Shown here one piece after another: positions 1-11,426 of a DNA stretch of 64,000 nucleotides. Both the position numbers and the translations under genes were made by a program. Source of the DNA: Phytophthora sp. 'mugwort' (lineage: Eukaryota > Oomycota > Peronosporomycetes > Peronosporales > Peronosporaceae); contig JAUCEF010000001.1 of the NCBI GenBank assembly GCA_033558025.1, positions 2,356,001 through 2,420,000 of the forward strand, read 5' to 3'. Under the pieces are notes generated by a model. That model was not told where the DNA came from. It ran no database searches and saw only the letters and a program-made list of their open reading frames with translations. The first letter of the stretch is position 1. The number at the start of each line of letters is the position of its first letter.

Positions 1-530
1 GATTGGACTCGCAAGTCGGCCACCCTCGGGGCTTTCAGCGTCTTGGCCATCAAGTCAGTCGGCACGCGTTCGCTCTCGCAATACTCCGGCCTCAGTACCC
101 TCTTCTTGGTGTAACACCCCACGAACTTGGTCCGCACATCGATGGGTGTTGCCTTCGCAGATGCCCCCTCGCCGTCAGGTTGCTTCAACGCAGCCTGGTT
201 GTCCACTTGCTGCGTTATCGTCCCTCATGTGCGGCGACACCCAGCTCTCCAAGCGGCTCTCGCACTCCAGACAGTTCCGTCGCCATGACGGACGCTGCCG
301 TGTATTCTGCCTCCATCGTCGAGAGAGAAGCCCCTCCGTGCTTCATGCAGGTCCAGCCGTTGGCATTCCGTCCACGGTCACCAGCCCACCCGTCACTGAT
401 TTACTGTCTGTTTTTTATCGGCCGAAATCGGCATCGCAATACGTGGCCACCTTCAGCGGCTCCTCAGGTCCTTCGATCGCTGCGTATCCGGAGATACGCA
501 GTCCCTTCGTAGCAGCCAGATAGCGTACGA
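1..530 (-). pseudogene. copia RNase H domain, frameshifted
   Basis: Minus-strand translation in mixed frames gives CDADF, KTDSKSVTGGLVTVDGMP, LSTMEAEYTAASVMATEL and YCESERVPTDLMAKTLKAP. These are the familiar blocks of copia RNase H: the first catalytic Asp in CDADF, Glu in MEAEY, and the C-terminal block before the polyprotein end. Several in-frame stops and at least three frame changes are visible. It follows directly on the RT relic and belongs to the same element. Confidence 0.85.
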
Positions 531-1445
531 CCCTCTGCTAGCTTCCTGTCAGCCACGGTCGGACTGTACGTGCGCCGCGACACCTTGTGCGCGGCAGAGG
601 CGATATCCGGCGGTGCGCATTGTGCAACCCACAACAAGCTCCCAACCAACGATTGGAACTTCGTCACTGTGACCACATTGCCTCCTCCTGAGGCAGATAA
701 CGCCTCGCCTTCGAATGCCTGGCACTCGTTCCACTCAACTCCGATTGGCGTACGCACTCCGTGCGTTGCCTGCATGCCGTGCTGCTTCGGGATATCCGTG
801 ATGGTCACCTCCTCGTCGAAGTCGTACCCGTCATCTTCGCTGTAGCTCACTCTCGTCCCCATGAATTTGCTCGCCGGGCCCAAATCCTAGATTGACAACG
901 CAGCCGAAGAAAACATCCACAACGTTCTGCTGCGTCCCCGTTACAATCAGGTCGTCTACATATACAACTAAAAGAACACCTCCTCGTGCTCCGAAGTAGA
1001 CGCACATATCAGCGAGGCTCTGCTCGAAACCGATTTCCACCAACTTCTGGTGCAGCAATTTGCTCCACAGGCGTCCAGCCTGCTTTAGCCCGTACAGGGT
1101 TTCTTCAACTCCAGCACCAGGTCGTCGTCACTCGTGACACCAAGCTCCCTGCGAATCACCTCCAGAATTACTATGCCTAGCTGAGGCCGAATAGATGTCG
1201 AGCTCGGCCTCTTTGTCTGCTTTCACATCGGCGTTAGGAACGTCTCCATGCTTAGCAGGACTCTCAGTTTTCGCGTCAATACCAGTATTAACTTCACGCT
1301 GGTCATGTGGATCACGGTGGCAAACGTGATCCCGTAGTTTACCCCGAACTCTCGCTCGTTCCCTCAGGTAAGGATCCGCGCCTTTAATCGCTCAATAGCC
1401 ACCTCGGCATCCCGTGTCATCTTGTACACCCATTTGGTGTGGAGC
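531..1445 (-). pseudogene. copia reverse transcriptase domain, frameshifted
   Basis: Starting near 1440 on the minus strand the reading is TKWVYKMTRDAEVAIERLKA, then NYGITFATVIHMTSVK, PNADVKADKEAELDIY, LYGLKQAGRLWSKLL, and the catalytic YVDD followed by LIVTG at about 951-962. The distal part reads FQSLVGSLLWVAQCAPPDIA. All are hallmark copia RT blocks. The YVDD box survives, but a stop follows KARILT and frame changes separate the blocks, so no functional enzyme is made. Confidence 0.88.
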
Positions 1446-1680
1446 ACGTGCACCCCTCGAGGCATTCCCACGACATTCCGCACTCCATTGCTTTCTAGAG
1501 CTCTGAGCTCTTCCGCCGTGGATTTGACCCAGTTATCGGTATGCTAGCTACGCATAGCCTCTCGGTAATTCCTCGGATTCACATCTAGGACATTGTCTCC
1601 TCCTCGCCTTCGGCGTCCTCGCCCTGGATGCACAGCCTCCGTACGTTCTCGTTCTGCTCTTAGTCCAATGTCTCGATATT

Positions 1681-2480
1681 TCACACATGCTGGGTCGTTA
1701 CCACGACCTTGTCCTTCGGCAGGTACACGCGGTAGCCCTTAGTTTCCTCGCCGATACCCACGATCTTTCCCTGCTGTGCACGATGTGCGAAGTTCTTCTT
1801 CGGGGATCCTTGTAAACCGTGCATGGTAATCGTCTCCAGGGTCCGTCCGCAACACGTGAATGCGGTAATCAAAACGCTTCTAGAAGAAAGTAAAAAGATG
1901 CTTAAACTGATTGGCGGCTGCGTCCTTTGTGCGCGCTAGAAAAACCCGACAGTGGTTACTCTTGTGGTTAACAAAGTTGATCATATAGCGATTGTTGAGT
2001 CAGTCTCTTGGGATCATGGGTCCCTTCAAATCCGAGCAGACCACTCCGCCCACTCGGTCTATCGGCGAGTGTGCTCCGGTGTCCTTCCGCGATTGCCTGT
2101 TCTTCGTCTGCTTGCCCTGAGCACAGGTCAGGCAGTTGACGCGTCGATGATCCGTGAGCACAATCCCGTGCTCGGGTCCCGGGCCAGCCTTTCCACTGTG
2201 TCATAGTTGAGGTGTCCAAAGCTCTTTTGGAACTCTAGCAGCGAGCCTGTCTGCACAGCACTCGACGTCTCTGCCGGCTCAGCGACTGCTTGACCCATCG
2301 CCGCCATTACCACCTCCGATGGGATCTCTTTTTTCTCTACGGCGGCAGGCATAACTAGCACGTTCCGACGCGTCTCCACGTCGAACGCTACACGCTCTGA
2401 TTTTCTTGCGGCCACGATCCGTCGTCCGCCTCTGTGGGCCAGTGTGTATCCCTTTTTGTCCAGCAGCCCGTACGAGATCA
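1681..2480 (-). pseudogene. copia GAG-pre-integrase and integrase region, frameshifted
   Basis: The minus strand gives FGHLNYDTVERLARDPSTG (GAG-pre-integrase block, about 2128-2230), then, across frame changes, CSGQ..DEEQAIAEGH and SPIDRVGGVVCSDLKGPM, the start of the catalytic core with its first Asp. KGYRVYLPKDKVVVTTQHV near 1685-1740 is the usual C-terminal integrase/linker block. Core sequence between about 1750 and 1970 is degraded. The integrase would insert the cDNA copy, and this copy cannot. Confidence 0.8.
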
Positions 2481-2720
2481 AGTTGTGCACTACCTTCTCC
2501 GTGTAGTACAAGTCCGTGAGCTTCCCAGTCTGTTCCACGCCACACGCTGTAACCCGCAGTGTCAACCTCCCTTTCTTGCTGACGCTGAGCGGCTCCGTCC
2601 GGCTGCCGGCACTCGCCCTCGCTTGCCTCGACCTCGTCCAGTCACGACGCATCGTTGACCAGGTGCCGGTTGGACCCGCTGTCCAGGATTGACGTCATGT
2701 CCGTCCGACGCGTTCGACGT
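2481..2720 (-). pseudogene. copia aspartic protease remnant
   Basis: The minus strand reads TSILDSGSNRHLVNDAS, then a stop, LDEVEAS, and further on LTDLYYTEKVVHNLISYGLL. The Asp-Ser-Gly catalytic triplet lies at 2675-2683. The LYYTEKVVHNLISYG block is the conserved distal part of copia proteases. The stop after NDAS and a frame change break it. Confidence 0.8.
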
Positions 2721-2769
2721 CTCTCCCGCTGTCAGCGTGAGGTCTGCCTTTCGAGCTCCGTTTCCTTCC

Positions 2770-4361
2770 CGCTCGGGACACACTGCACGTAGGTGCCCAA
2801 CTTTGCTGCACTCATGGCAAGCGCGTCTACTTTCCGCGGCGCTCAGTCACGGCACTACCCACCTATCTGCCAAGCTTCTCGTGTTTCGCGGGCTTCAGCT
2901 CCCAAGCCTGCACGAAGTGTGCTAACTCCTCTGTGTGCTGCAGATAGTCGGTCCTGGTCCCATCCATCTTGGTCATCTTCACCGTTCGCAGGTCCGTGAA
3001 CGCATACTGCACTAGGATTGTTCAGGACAAGGTAATCGGAGTTACCACTACACGCCCCCGAAATGGCCACCAAATACATATAATCTTTATCGTTTGCCGT
3101 CCTTGGGCAATGTGAACAGTTTCATCGCTTGGGTCGGAGTGATGTGCGTCTTGAAAGCTTCCAGCATTCGGTCCATCACATACTGCAGCGTCGGCAGCTG
3201 CGTCCACCAGGCCCCCACCTGCTTGTTGTAGTACCGCTCCGCTGTCCCTGCCATGTAGTGGTCTAACAGGTCCACATTCACGTCGTAAGATGTCTTTCAC
3301 TGAGTTCTGCTTAGTCGGCCGCAGAATTCGAAGTGAGCTCAACTTCGCCGCTCGCTCCATTCTCGCTACCGCCCAACACACACTCATCCGAAGCCAGCTT
3401 CCGTGCTTCAACCACGTGACGCTCGCCATCCGTCCGTTCTGCTCGTTTCCGTCGTCGCCCATCCCGTTCGCCGCCCATTTCTTTCACCGGTCCGTCCATT
3501 GCATCCTGCTGCCGCCTCTGAACCGTCGCCAACTCAGCTACATCGTGGCACTCCGTCCTGTCGACCGTAGTCCCGTTACAACGTCTTCGGGCCACGCGAA
3601 ACCGCACGCCGTCTGGGCAAGACCAACTTGCCTCACAAACCTTATCCCCCACTCGAGAAATCCAGATCCCAGCCCTACGTACAGCTCCTTGCCACTGAAC
3701 GTGAAGATCGCCAGCTTCTCCCGGCGGGCGTCCGGATACCTCACTCCCCCTTGATCCTCTGTCGGGCGCCTTCCAGCACCTACACGCACTTGGGCATCTT
3801 GAGGTTGTGGGGCTGCTACTGCGGGTTGCCCACCTTGTGCACCTTGAGCTGATGCGTAGAGGCGCTGCCGGTCGGACATCGGCATTCCATACCCGGGTTG
3901 CTGCTGTCCAATATACTGGGGTGCAGCCACCGGTCTGCGCGGCGTAGTTGGAGCAGCGTGCGTGGGGAGCCGCCCAGAGAGTCCAAGTGCATGCGCGTTC
4001 TTCTTCCACGTCCTGATGCGAACAGGCTGGAGTTCATGGGCGGCGTCATTGGGTGGTCGACGTTGCGCGCGCGCTTCATCTCGCCTTCTTCTAGCTTCTT
4101 CTCCAGCTTCGACTGCGACTCCTCAAGCCGTTCGAGCCGTCCAGCGACGCCAAGCAGGAGAGTCAGCAGCTCTGCTGTGTTGTCCCAGCTTCCAGGTCAT
4201 GGTCATAAGGGTTGTTGCCGTTGCCCCTTTTCGCGAGCGACGGTGCTCTCCTCTCCGGCATCGTCTGTCATACCAATCCTTTCGTGACTGATAACAGGTG
4301 CTGGCGTCGGCACTGGTGCTGGCGCGTCGTCGTGAGCGGCCTCGTTAGTGGCGTTGGTCAT
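2770..4361 (-). pseudogene. copia Gag (capsid-like) with CCHC knuckle, frameshifted
   Basis: An ATG at 4361-4359 opens a frame reading MTNATNEAAHDDAPAPVP and on to a leucine/glutamate-rich helix (ELLTLLLGVAGRLERLEESQ, then KLEKKLEEGEMKRA), a likely coiled coil. Further on come KLAIFTFSGKELYVGLGSGF (about 3640-3720), the Gag core YYNKQVGAWWTQLPTLQYVM (about 3180-3250), and a zinc knuckle CHECSKVGHLRAVC (CX2CX4HX4C, 2778-2819). Frameshifts and stops separate these parts. This is the packaging protein of the element. Confidence 0.82.
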
Positions 4362-4476
4362 TTGGGTTAAAAAAAACTTTTAGAACTCGATCCGCGGATA
4401 TGACGCACTAATAGCGCACTGAGGTCGGCTTGGCTAAGAGAAAGTGAGATTCCAGTTCGCATCCTACCTACTGACC

Positions 4477-5697
4477 TCACTTACGACAGGTGATCGCAGC
4501 TCTACGGCGCCAGGCATTTCCCCATCTCTGATCGAGGTCGCCGTTCTTTAATATATTCTTCATCCTAAGATTGTGTATGTATTGTTGCTGGAGGTCATTT
4601 CGCTCAGACCAAGTAATGCTGATCGCATCGCCTCTATACTTGTTCGTCAAACGAGTTTGGTGCACCGCCAGTAACTTTGACAATTCCTCGTCGTTGGACT
4701 GGGCAATCTTTGGGAGTTGTCGCGGCTGTTGTTGACGGTTCCATTCCCATCCGGATATTCAGTACTTGGTCGAGGATTTGTTTCGCAGCATCACGGACGG
4801 ATAAAATTACCTGTTTTTGCTGCTCATCTTCACAATGACTGATGTACACCGCTTGTGCGTAAGGTGGCACCGCACAAATTTATCCTTCGACTTTGACCTC
4901 ACTGAAAATAACATCACTGTTGTATTTGTTTTTCCCGAGCTTGTTGGGTAGTGCACTAGCCAGCTCATGCAGAGAGTAATATTGTTCACTCGATGTCACC
5001 TTCTTGTAATGCAGTTTCGCAAAGCACACTTTAAAGCTCCGTACAATATCGGCTATGAAAAAGAGAACCAGTCACCATGTAGCATGTCATACTCCGTACT
5101 CCTTTTCGCGTTGCATCTCAACGAAGCGAGAATTTTCTCATGCAAGGAACTGACATGAATCATGGATGGAGTCCGAACGCGTCTCTGCATACCTTGGACA
5201 GTTTCCGATCACCCTTCGAACATTGTCATGTATGAGCGTGAATGATAAATCTCTACCCAGCACGGGTTAAGAGTAAATGAAGTCGTCGAAACTGCTAGGA
5301 AGAACAAGTAATCTTGTCGGATTTTTCCATCGAGGGGAAGACTGTTGTAGTCTTTCCATCGAACAGGATGGTGCTTGAGATGGATTCCATAAGATTGTCC
5401 TTACAGGAAGCCGTAAATATTTCATTCTTGCGTGTGTGTTTTTTCAGCTAGAGCAGATAAAAATTGCGAGTGGTCCTGATGCGCTTCGGCGTTTTCTTGT
5501 TCACGGCCATAGGCGAGACAGAATCTGCATCTAACACCCGCCCCCTGCTCGTCTTGCAGCCCGGTTTGATTCCTTTCTCCAGCTCATACTTCGGGGGCCA
5601 TTCGTCGCGTCTGGTAGGTGTACTTGCTATGGTCCTGAAGGGCATCGCTTACACTCAGGCAATGTTTGATTGGCCGCGACCGCGTTGGCAACTTTGA
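4477..5697 (-). pseudogene. unidentified decayed coding region
   Basis: On the minus strand, coding-like stretches follow each other in shifting frames: LPECKRCPSG, PPKYELEKGIKPGCKTSRGR, SSTILFDGKTTTVFPSMEK, SFKVCFAKLHYKKVTSSEQY, ELASALPNKLGKNKYNSDVI, PPYAQAVYISHCEDEQQKQV, KLLAVHQTRLTNKYRGDAIS, then a stop at 4477. The pieces read as one protein of roughly 350-400 residues broken by at least four frameshifts. I do not recognise the family. Its position behind the copia Gag start suggests another mobile element or a captured host gene, but nothing decides between them. Confidence 0.4.
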
Positions 5698-6905
5698 CAA
5701 TGACATAGCTGATCTCGACACGATGTACGTGAGTTTAAAAGGATGGGTTGCTTTCATTAAGGAATCTAGGTTGGTTTCACTTCGAGTCGATGCTTTTCTT
5801 TTAGTTTAGCTATGTATCCATCATCTTCCTGGAGGCACTTCCCAAAACGTGATGTAGGCACTGCGCCCGGTCTATAGCCAGAAGTGCCTATATCGACAAA
5901 TCCTGCTGATACGGATCAGATTAGAGGCAAGATACTCATGTCATTAGGCCGTCGAAGACGAAAAAGGCCGATATCGGGCAAGCACCTCGCAATTCTTAGT
6001 TTTCTCGCTTACAATGACTACTCGCAAGACTTAATATGGAGAGCTGGGAATTGTGCTGTATGTGTACGACGTCCCTGTTCAGATGGTACCTGTCGTGCTA
6101 GGCACCGCGAAGCGTACTTTAAGACGGTGGCTACAGTATTTCCAGTCGACCAGTAACGTTGAAAAGAAGATTAGAGAGAAGTAGCGCTCATCTCGTTGGC
6201 CTCGCGAAGTTCTCAACTTTACTGACGACTATGTAAAAGTTTGCCCTGCTTTTATTTCGAGGAAAATAATGCTGCCATTAACCGGATGCTGAAAACCGGA
6301 TGCTGCGTTATGCTGCATTACCAAATTTATTAAGCTGAATATATTCAGCTTAAGCAATTTTTGACTTGAAGTTTGCATGAGGCCCTCGCCAGGGAGCATA
6401 CAATCTTTAGATAACGGAATGTCGTGGCTCTGTATGTGCGCTTTCTACTCGTACATGAACATCGATCAGCATTTGTCAAAAATTCGATTTCATTTTTTGC
6501 AGGTTGGTATGGTCCACGCTGTTTGGCATCGTTTTCGGGAGGTTGCCACGAATGAGTGGCTAGCCGCTGCCGCTTTTTCAAAGACTCCCTCACTCGAGAA
6601 TTTGCGCGCAGACAACACAAGCCGGCAGCAGGGATAGTAAAGCCGCCTGGCAAGGTGCTGCGGACAGCAAGGTCACGGCGCGTGATCTCCATCAAGTCGG
6701 TTTGGCGGGATCTGCACTGGCAAGGCTGGCATCGCCGCGATGAGATTTAGCCGACCGATAATCTACATCCGGCGCAACGGAGACACAAACACTAAGAAGG
6801 GCGTGCATTTCTTTCGTGGTGCAGAGGATGTGGACTACTACGCAAATCGTACGTCGATACAGAGCTGCGCCTGCTGTATTAACCAAACATTCATATTTAT
6901 TGTAT
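5698..6905. other. no recognisable gene; spacer between TE relics and tRNA array
   Basis: Only short open frames with no recognisable motif are present (for example 5884-6156 plus and 6345-6695 minus). A repeated short motif, accggatgctg, occurs twice at about 6279-6304, and a perfect palindrome lies at 6330-6353. No tRNA, LTR boundary or intact coding sequence was found. Confidence 0.5.
6330..6353. repeat. 24-bp perfect palindrome
   Basis: The half TTAAGCTGAATA (6330-6341) is followed immediately by its exact reverse complement (6342-6353), with no spacer. It could be a protein-binding site, a short cruciform or the scar of a small inverted-repeat element. Confidence 0.8.
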
Positions 6906-6965
6906 GTAGTCCTCGATCTAACGCCCTTTTTGGTTGCGAGACCAACATGCTTCTTCTCCTCTTTG
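6906..6965 (-). pseudogene. degenerate initiator tRNA-Met copy at the left edge of the array
   Basis: The segment aligns with the array tRNA from the T arm to the 5' side, but with many changes. The T-arm region is cctcgatctaac instead of tctcgatccaac. The anticodon loop reads CTCGCAA rather than CTCATAA on the coding strand, giving CGC in the anticodon position. The 3' acceptor strand is gone and the 5' acceptor no longer pairs. It is directly followed at 6974 by the first full spacer, so it is the oldest or least homogenised unit of the array. Confidence 0.75.
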
Positions 6966-7452
6966 TTCAAACAGTCCACACACCACTGACACACAAACAT
7001 GCGCAAATTCAAACGAATCAGAAACAAGCGTAATCGCACGCGCGCGGTCAGCCCAGCCCGACAATCCGCGCCTCGCACGGCCCTCTGAAATCGCAGATAC
7101 GCCGCTCCGAGCGTCTGCATGCCAATAGGCTTCAAACGCGTGTAGAATATTCAAGGCGCTTGCCACTGCTTCAGGACCGAACCCTGTCGCCACGCGTACC
7201 GCTGGACGCGTTCAACGCTCCAGACCACAAATAGCGCCACGCTGGGACGTCGGTCGATTCCGCGATTTGACGTGGCGGGACTCGATCCAGAGACCTCGAG
7301 GCACCGGTTTGCATGGTCCGTGTGGCCGCCACAAGCGTTCTCTGAGAGCGGAAATACTTCACGACGCGCCGCACGGTCGTGCCAATCAAGCAAACATTGG
7401 CAGAAGCGACAAAAGCAATACTGCGCGCGTAACGGCGTGCGCGGACAAAAGA

Positions 7453-7524
7453 TAGCACTTGTTGGTCTCGATCCAACGACCTTTGGGTTATGAGCCCAAC
7501 ACGCTTCCTCTGCGCCAAAGTGCT
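7453..7524 (-). tRNA. tRNA-iMet(CAU), left-arm copy 8
   Basis: First intact copy from the left. Cloverleaf as described for the copy at 12793-12864. It is followed downstream (lower coordinates) by the spacer that borders the degenerate copy. Confidence 0.96.
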
Positions 7525-8013
7525 AGCTCAAACAATCCACACACCACTCACACACAAACATGCGCAAATTCAAACGAATCAGAAACAAGCGTAATCGCAC
7601 GCGCGCGGTCAGCCCAGCCCGACAATCCGCGCCTCGCACGGCCCTCTGAAATCGCAGATACGCCGCTCCGAGCGTCTGCATGCCAATAGGCTTCAAACGC
7701 GTGTAGAATATTCAAGGCGCTTGCCACTGCTTCAGGACCGAACCCTGTCGCCACGCGTACCGCTGGACGCGTTCAACGCTCCAGACCACAAATAGCGCCA
7801 CGCTGGGACGTCGGTCGATTCCGCGATTTGACGTGGCGGGACTCGATCCAGAGACCTCGAGGCACCGGTTTGCATGGTCCGTGTGGCCGCCACAAGCGTT
7901 CTCTGAGAGCGGAAATACTTCACGACGCGCGGCACGGTCGTGCCAATCAAGCAAACATTGGCAGAAGCGACAAAAGCAATACTGAGCGCGTAACGGCGTG
8001 CGCGGACAAAAGA

Positions 8014-8085
8014 TAGCACTTGTTGGTCTCGATCCAACGACCTTTGGGTTATGAGCCCAACACGCTTCCTCTGCGCCAAAGTGCT
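8014..8085 (-). tRNA. tRNA-iMet(CAU), left-arm copy 7
   Basis: Body unchanged. Its downstream spacer has actgagcgcg in place of actgcgcgcg and the GCGGCACGG marker. Confidence 0.96.
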
Positions 8086-8574
8086 AGCTCAAACAATCCA
8101 CACACCACTCACACACAAACATGCGCAAATTCAAACGAATCAGAAACAAGCGTAATCGCACGCGCGCGGTCAGCCCAGCCCGACAATCCGCGCCTCGCAC
8201 GGCCCTCTGAAATCGCAGATACGCCGCTCCGAGCGTCTGCATGCCAATAGGCTTCAAACGCGTGTAGAATATTCAAGGCGCTTGCCACTGCTTCAGGACC
8301 GAACCCTGTCGCCACGCGTACCGCTGGACGCGTTCAACGCTCCAGACCACAAATAGCGCCACGCTGGGACGTCGGTCGATTCCGCGATTTGACGTGGCGG
8401 GACTCGATCCAGAGACCTCGAGGCACCGGTTTGCATGGTCCGTGTGGCCGCCACAAGCGTTCTCTGAGAGCGGAAATACTTCACGACGCGCCGCACGGTC
8501 GTGCTAATCAAGCAAACATTGGCAGAAGCGACAAAAGCAATACTGCGCGCGTAACGGCGTGCGCGGACAAAAGA

Positions 8575-8646
8575 TAGCACTTGTTGGTCTCGATCCAACG
8601 ACCTTTGGGTTATGAGCCCAACACGCTTCCTCTGCGCCAAAGTGCT
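8575..8646 (-). tRNA. tRNA-iMet(CAU), left-arm copy 6
   Basis: Body unchanged. Its downstream spacer has a single change, gtgctaatc for gtgccaatc. Confidence 0.96.
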
Positions 8647-9135
8647 AGCTCAAACAATCCACACACCACTCACACACAAACATGCGCAAATTCAAACGAA
8701 TCAGAAACAAGCGTAATCGCACGCGCGCGGTCAGCCCAGCCCGACAATCCGCGCCTCGCACGGCCCTCTGAAATCGCAGATACGCCGCTCCGAGCGTCTG
8801 CATGCCAATAGGCTTCAAACGCGTGTAGAATATTCAAGGCGCTTGCCACTGCTTCAGGACCGAACCCTGTCGCCACGCGTACCGCTGGACGCGTTCAACG
8901 CTCCAGACCACAAATAGCGCCACGCTGGGACGTCGGTCGATTCCGCGATTTGACGTGGCGGGACTCGATCCAGAGACCTCGAGGCACCGGTTTGCATGGT
9001 CCGTGTGGCCGCCACAAGCGTTCTCTGAGAGCGGAAATACTTCACGACGCGCCGCACGGTCGTGCCAATCAAGCAAACATTGGCAGAAGCGACAAAAGCA
9101 ATACTGCGCGCGTAACGGCGTGCGCGGACAAAAGA

Positions 9136-9207
9136 TAGCACTTGTTGGTCTCGATCCAACGACCTTTGGGTTATGAGCCCAACACGCTTCCTCTGCGCCA
9201 AAGTGCT
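9136..9207 (-). tRNA. tRNA-iMet(CAU), left-arm copy 5
   Basis: Body unchanged, 561 bp from each neighbour. Confidence 0.96.
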
Positions 9208-9696
9208 AGCTCAAACAATCCACACACCACTCACACACAAACATGCGCAAATTCAAACGAATCAGAAACAAGCGTAATCGCACGCGCGCGGTCAGCCCAG
9301 CCCGACAATCCGCGCCTCGCACGGCCCTCTGAAATCGCAGATACGCCGCTCCGAGCGTCTGCATGCCAATAGGCTTCAAACGCGTGTAGAATATTCAAGG
9401 CGCTTGCCACTGCTTCAGGACCGAACCCTGTCGCCACGCGTACCGCTGGACGCGTTCAACGCTCCAGACCACAAATAGCGCCACGCTGGGACGTCGGTCG
9501 ATTCCGCGATTTGACGTGGCGGGACTCGATCCAGAGACCTCGAGGCACCGGTTTGCATGGTCCGTGTGGCCGCCACAAGCGTTCTCTGAGAGCGGAAATA
9601 CTTCACGACGCGCCGCACGGTCGTGCCAATCAAGCAAACATTGGCAGAAGCGACAAAAGCAATACTGCGCGCGTAACGGCGTGCGCGGACAAAAGA

Positions 9697-9768
9697 TAGC
9701 ACTTGTTGGTCTCGATCCAACGACCTTTGGGTTATGAGCCCAACACGCTTCCTCTGCGCCAAAGTGCT
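9697..9768 (-). tRNA. tRNA-iMet(CAU), left-arm copy 4
   Basis: Body unchanged, 561 bp from each neighbour. Confidence 0.96.
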
Positions 9769-10257
9769 AGCTCAAACAATCCACACACCACTCACACACA
9801 AACATGCGCAAATTCAAACGAATCAGAAACAAGCGTAATCGCACGCGCGCGGTCAGCCCAGCCCGACAATCCGCGCCTCGCACGGCCCTCTGAAATCGCA
9901 GATACGCCGCTCCGAGCGTCTGCATGCCAATAGGCTTCAAACGCGTGTAGAATATTCAAGGCGCTTGCCACTGCTTCAGGACCGAACCCTGTCGCCACGC
10001 GTACCGCTGGACGCGTTCAACGCTCCAGACCACAAATAGCGCCACGCTGGGACGTCGGTCGATTCCGCGATTTGACGTGGCGGGACTCGATCCAGAGACC
10101 TCGAGGCACCGGTTTGCATGGTCCGTGTGGCCGCCACAAGCGTTCTCTGAGAGCGGAAATACTTCACGACGCGCCGCACGGTCGTGCCAATCAAGCAAAC
10201 ATTGGCAGAAGCGACAAAAGCAATACTGCGCGCGTAACGGCGTGCGCGGACAAAAGA

Positions 10258-10329
10258 TAGCACTTGTTGGTCTCGATCCAACGACCTTTGGGTTATGAGC
10301 CCAACACGCTTCCTCTGCGCCAAAGTGCT
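10258..10329 (-). tRNA. tRNA-iMet(CAU), left-arm copy 3
   Basis: Body unchanged. The spacer upstream (10330-10793) is shorter, lacking 24 bp and one T, so the next copy is 536 bp away. Confidence 0.96.
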
Positions 10330-10793
10330 AGCTCAAACAATCCACACACCACTCACACACAAACATGCGCAATTCAAACGAATCAGAAACAAGCGTAATC
10401 GCACGCGCGCGGTCAGCCCAGCCCGACAATCCGCGCCTCGCACGGCCCTCTGAAATCGCAAGCCAATAGGCTTCAAACGCGTGTAGAATATTCAAGGCGC
10501 TTGCCACTGCTTCAGGACCGAACCCTGTCGCCACGCGTACCGCTGGACGCGTTCAACGCTCCAGACCACAAATAGCGCCACGCTGGGACGTCGGTCGATT
10601 CCGCGATTTGACGTGGCGGGACTCGATCCAGAGACCTCGAGGCACCGGTTTGCATGGTCCGTGTGGCCGCCACAAGCGTTCTCTGAGAGCGGAAATACTT
10701 CACGACGCGCGGCACGGTCGTGCCAATCAAGCAAACATTGGCAGAAGCGACAAAAGCAATACTGCGCGCGTAACGGCGTGCGCGGACAAAAGA

Positions 10794-10865
10794 TAGCACT
10801 TGTTGGTCTCGATCCAACGACCTTTGGGTTATGAGCCCAACACGCTTCCTCTGCGCCAAAGTGCT
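10794..10865 (-). tRNA. tRNA-iMet(CAU), left-arm copy 2
   Basis: Body unchanged. Downstream lies the 24-bp-deleted spacer. Confidence 0.96.
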
Positions 10866-11354
10866 AGCTCAAACAATCCACACACCACTCACACACAAAC
10901 ATGCGCAAATTCAAACGAATCAGAAACAAGCGTAATCGCACGCGCGCGGTCAGCCCAGCCCGACAATCCGCGCCTCGCACGGCCCTCTGAAATCGCAGAT
11001 ACGCCGCTCCGAGCGTCTGCATGCCAATAGGCTTCAAACGCGTGTAGAATATTCAAGGCGCTTGCCACTGCTTCAGGACCGAACCCTGTCGCCACGCGTA
11101 CCGCTGGACGCGTTCAACGCTCCAGACCACAAATAGCGCCACGCTGGGACGTCGGTCGATTCCGCGATTTGACGTGGCGGGACTCGATCCAGAGACCTCG
11201 AGGCACCGGTTTGCATGGTCCGTGTGGCCGCCACAAGCGTTCTCTGAGAGCGGAAATACTTCACGACGCGCGGCACGGTCGTGCCAATCAAGCAAACATT
11301 GGCAGAAGCGACAAAAGCAATACTGCGCGCGTAACGGCGTGCGCGGACAAAAGA

Positions 11355-11426
11355 TAGCACTTGTTGGTCTCGATCCAACGACCTTTGGGTTATGAGCCCA
11401 ACACGCTTCCTCTGCGCCAAAGTGCT
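11355..11426 (-). tRNA. tRNA-iMet(CAU), left-arm copy 1, nearest the junction
   Basis: Body unchanged. The upstream flank has caatccgcacacc, a one-base variant also found (as its complement) before the plus-arm copies at 12793 and 15012, so the two arms share ancestry after that change. Confidence 0.96.

Larger units (their letters stand above)
1..4361 (-). mobile_element. Ty1/copia-type LTR retrotransposon, decayed internal region
   Basis: Read on the minus strand from about 4361 down to base 1, the order is Gag, CCHC zinc knuckle, DSG protease, GAG-pre-integrase, integrase, reverse transcriptase, RNase H. Integrase before RT is the diagnostic order of Ty1/copia elements. Every domain is broken by frameshifts and stops, so the copy is dead. 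The RNase H end runs up to the window edge, so the 3' LTR, if present, is outside. I could not place a 5' LTR or primer-binding site above 4361. The leader just upstream of Gag is A-rich on the coding strand's complement (run at about 4369-4376). Confidence 0.9.

Noticed and set aside
4362..4476. 5' LTR and primer-binding site of the copia element
   Set aside because: No TG..CA boundary, no second LTR for comparison and no convincing match to the iMet 3' end.
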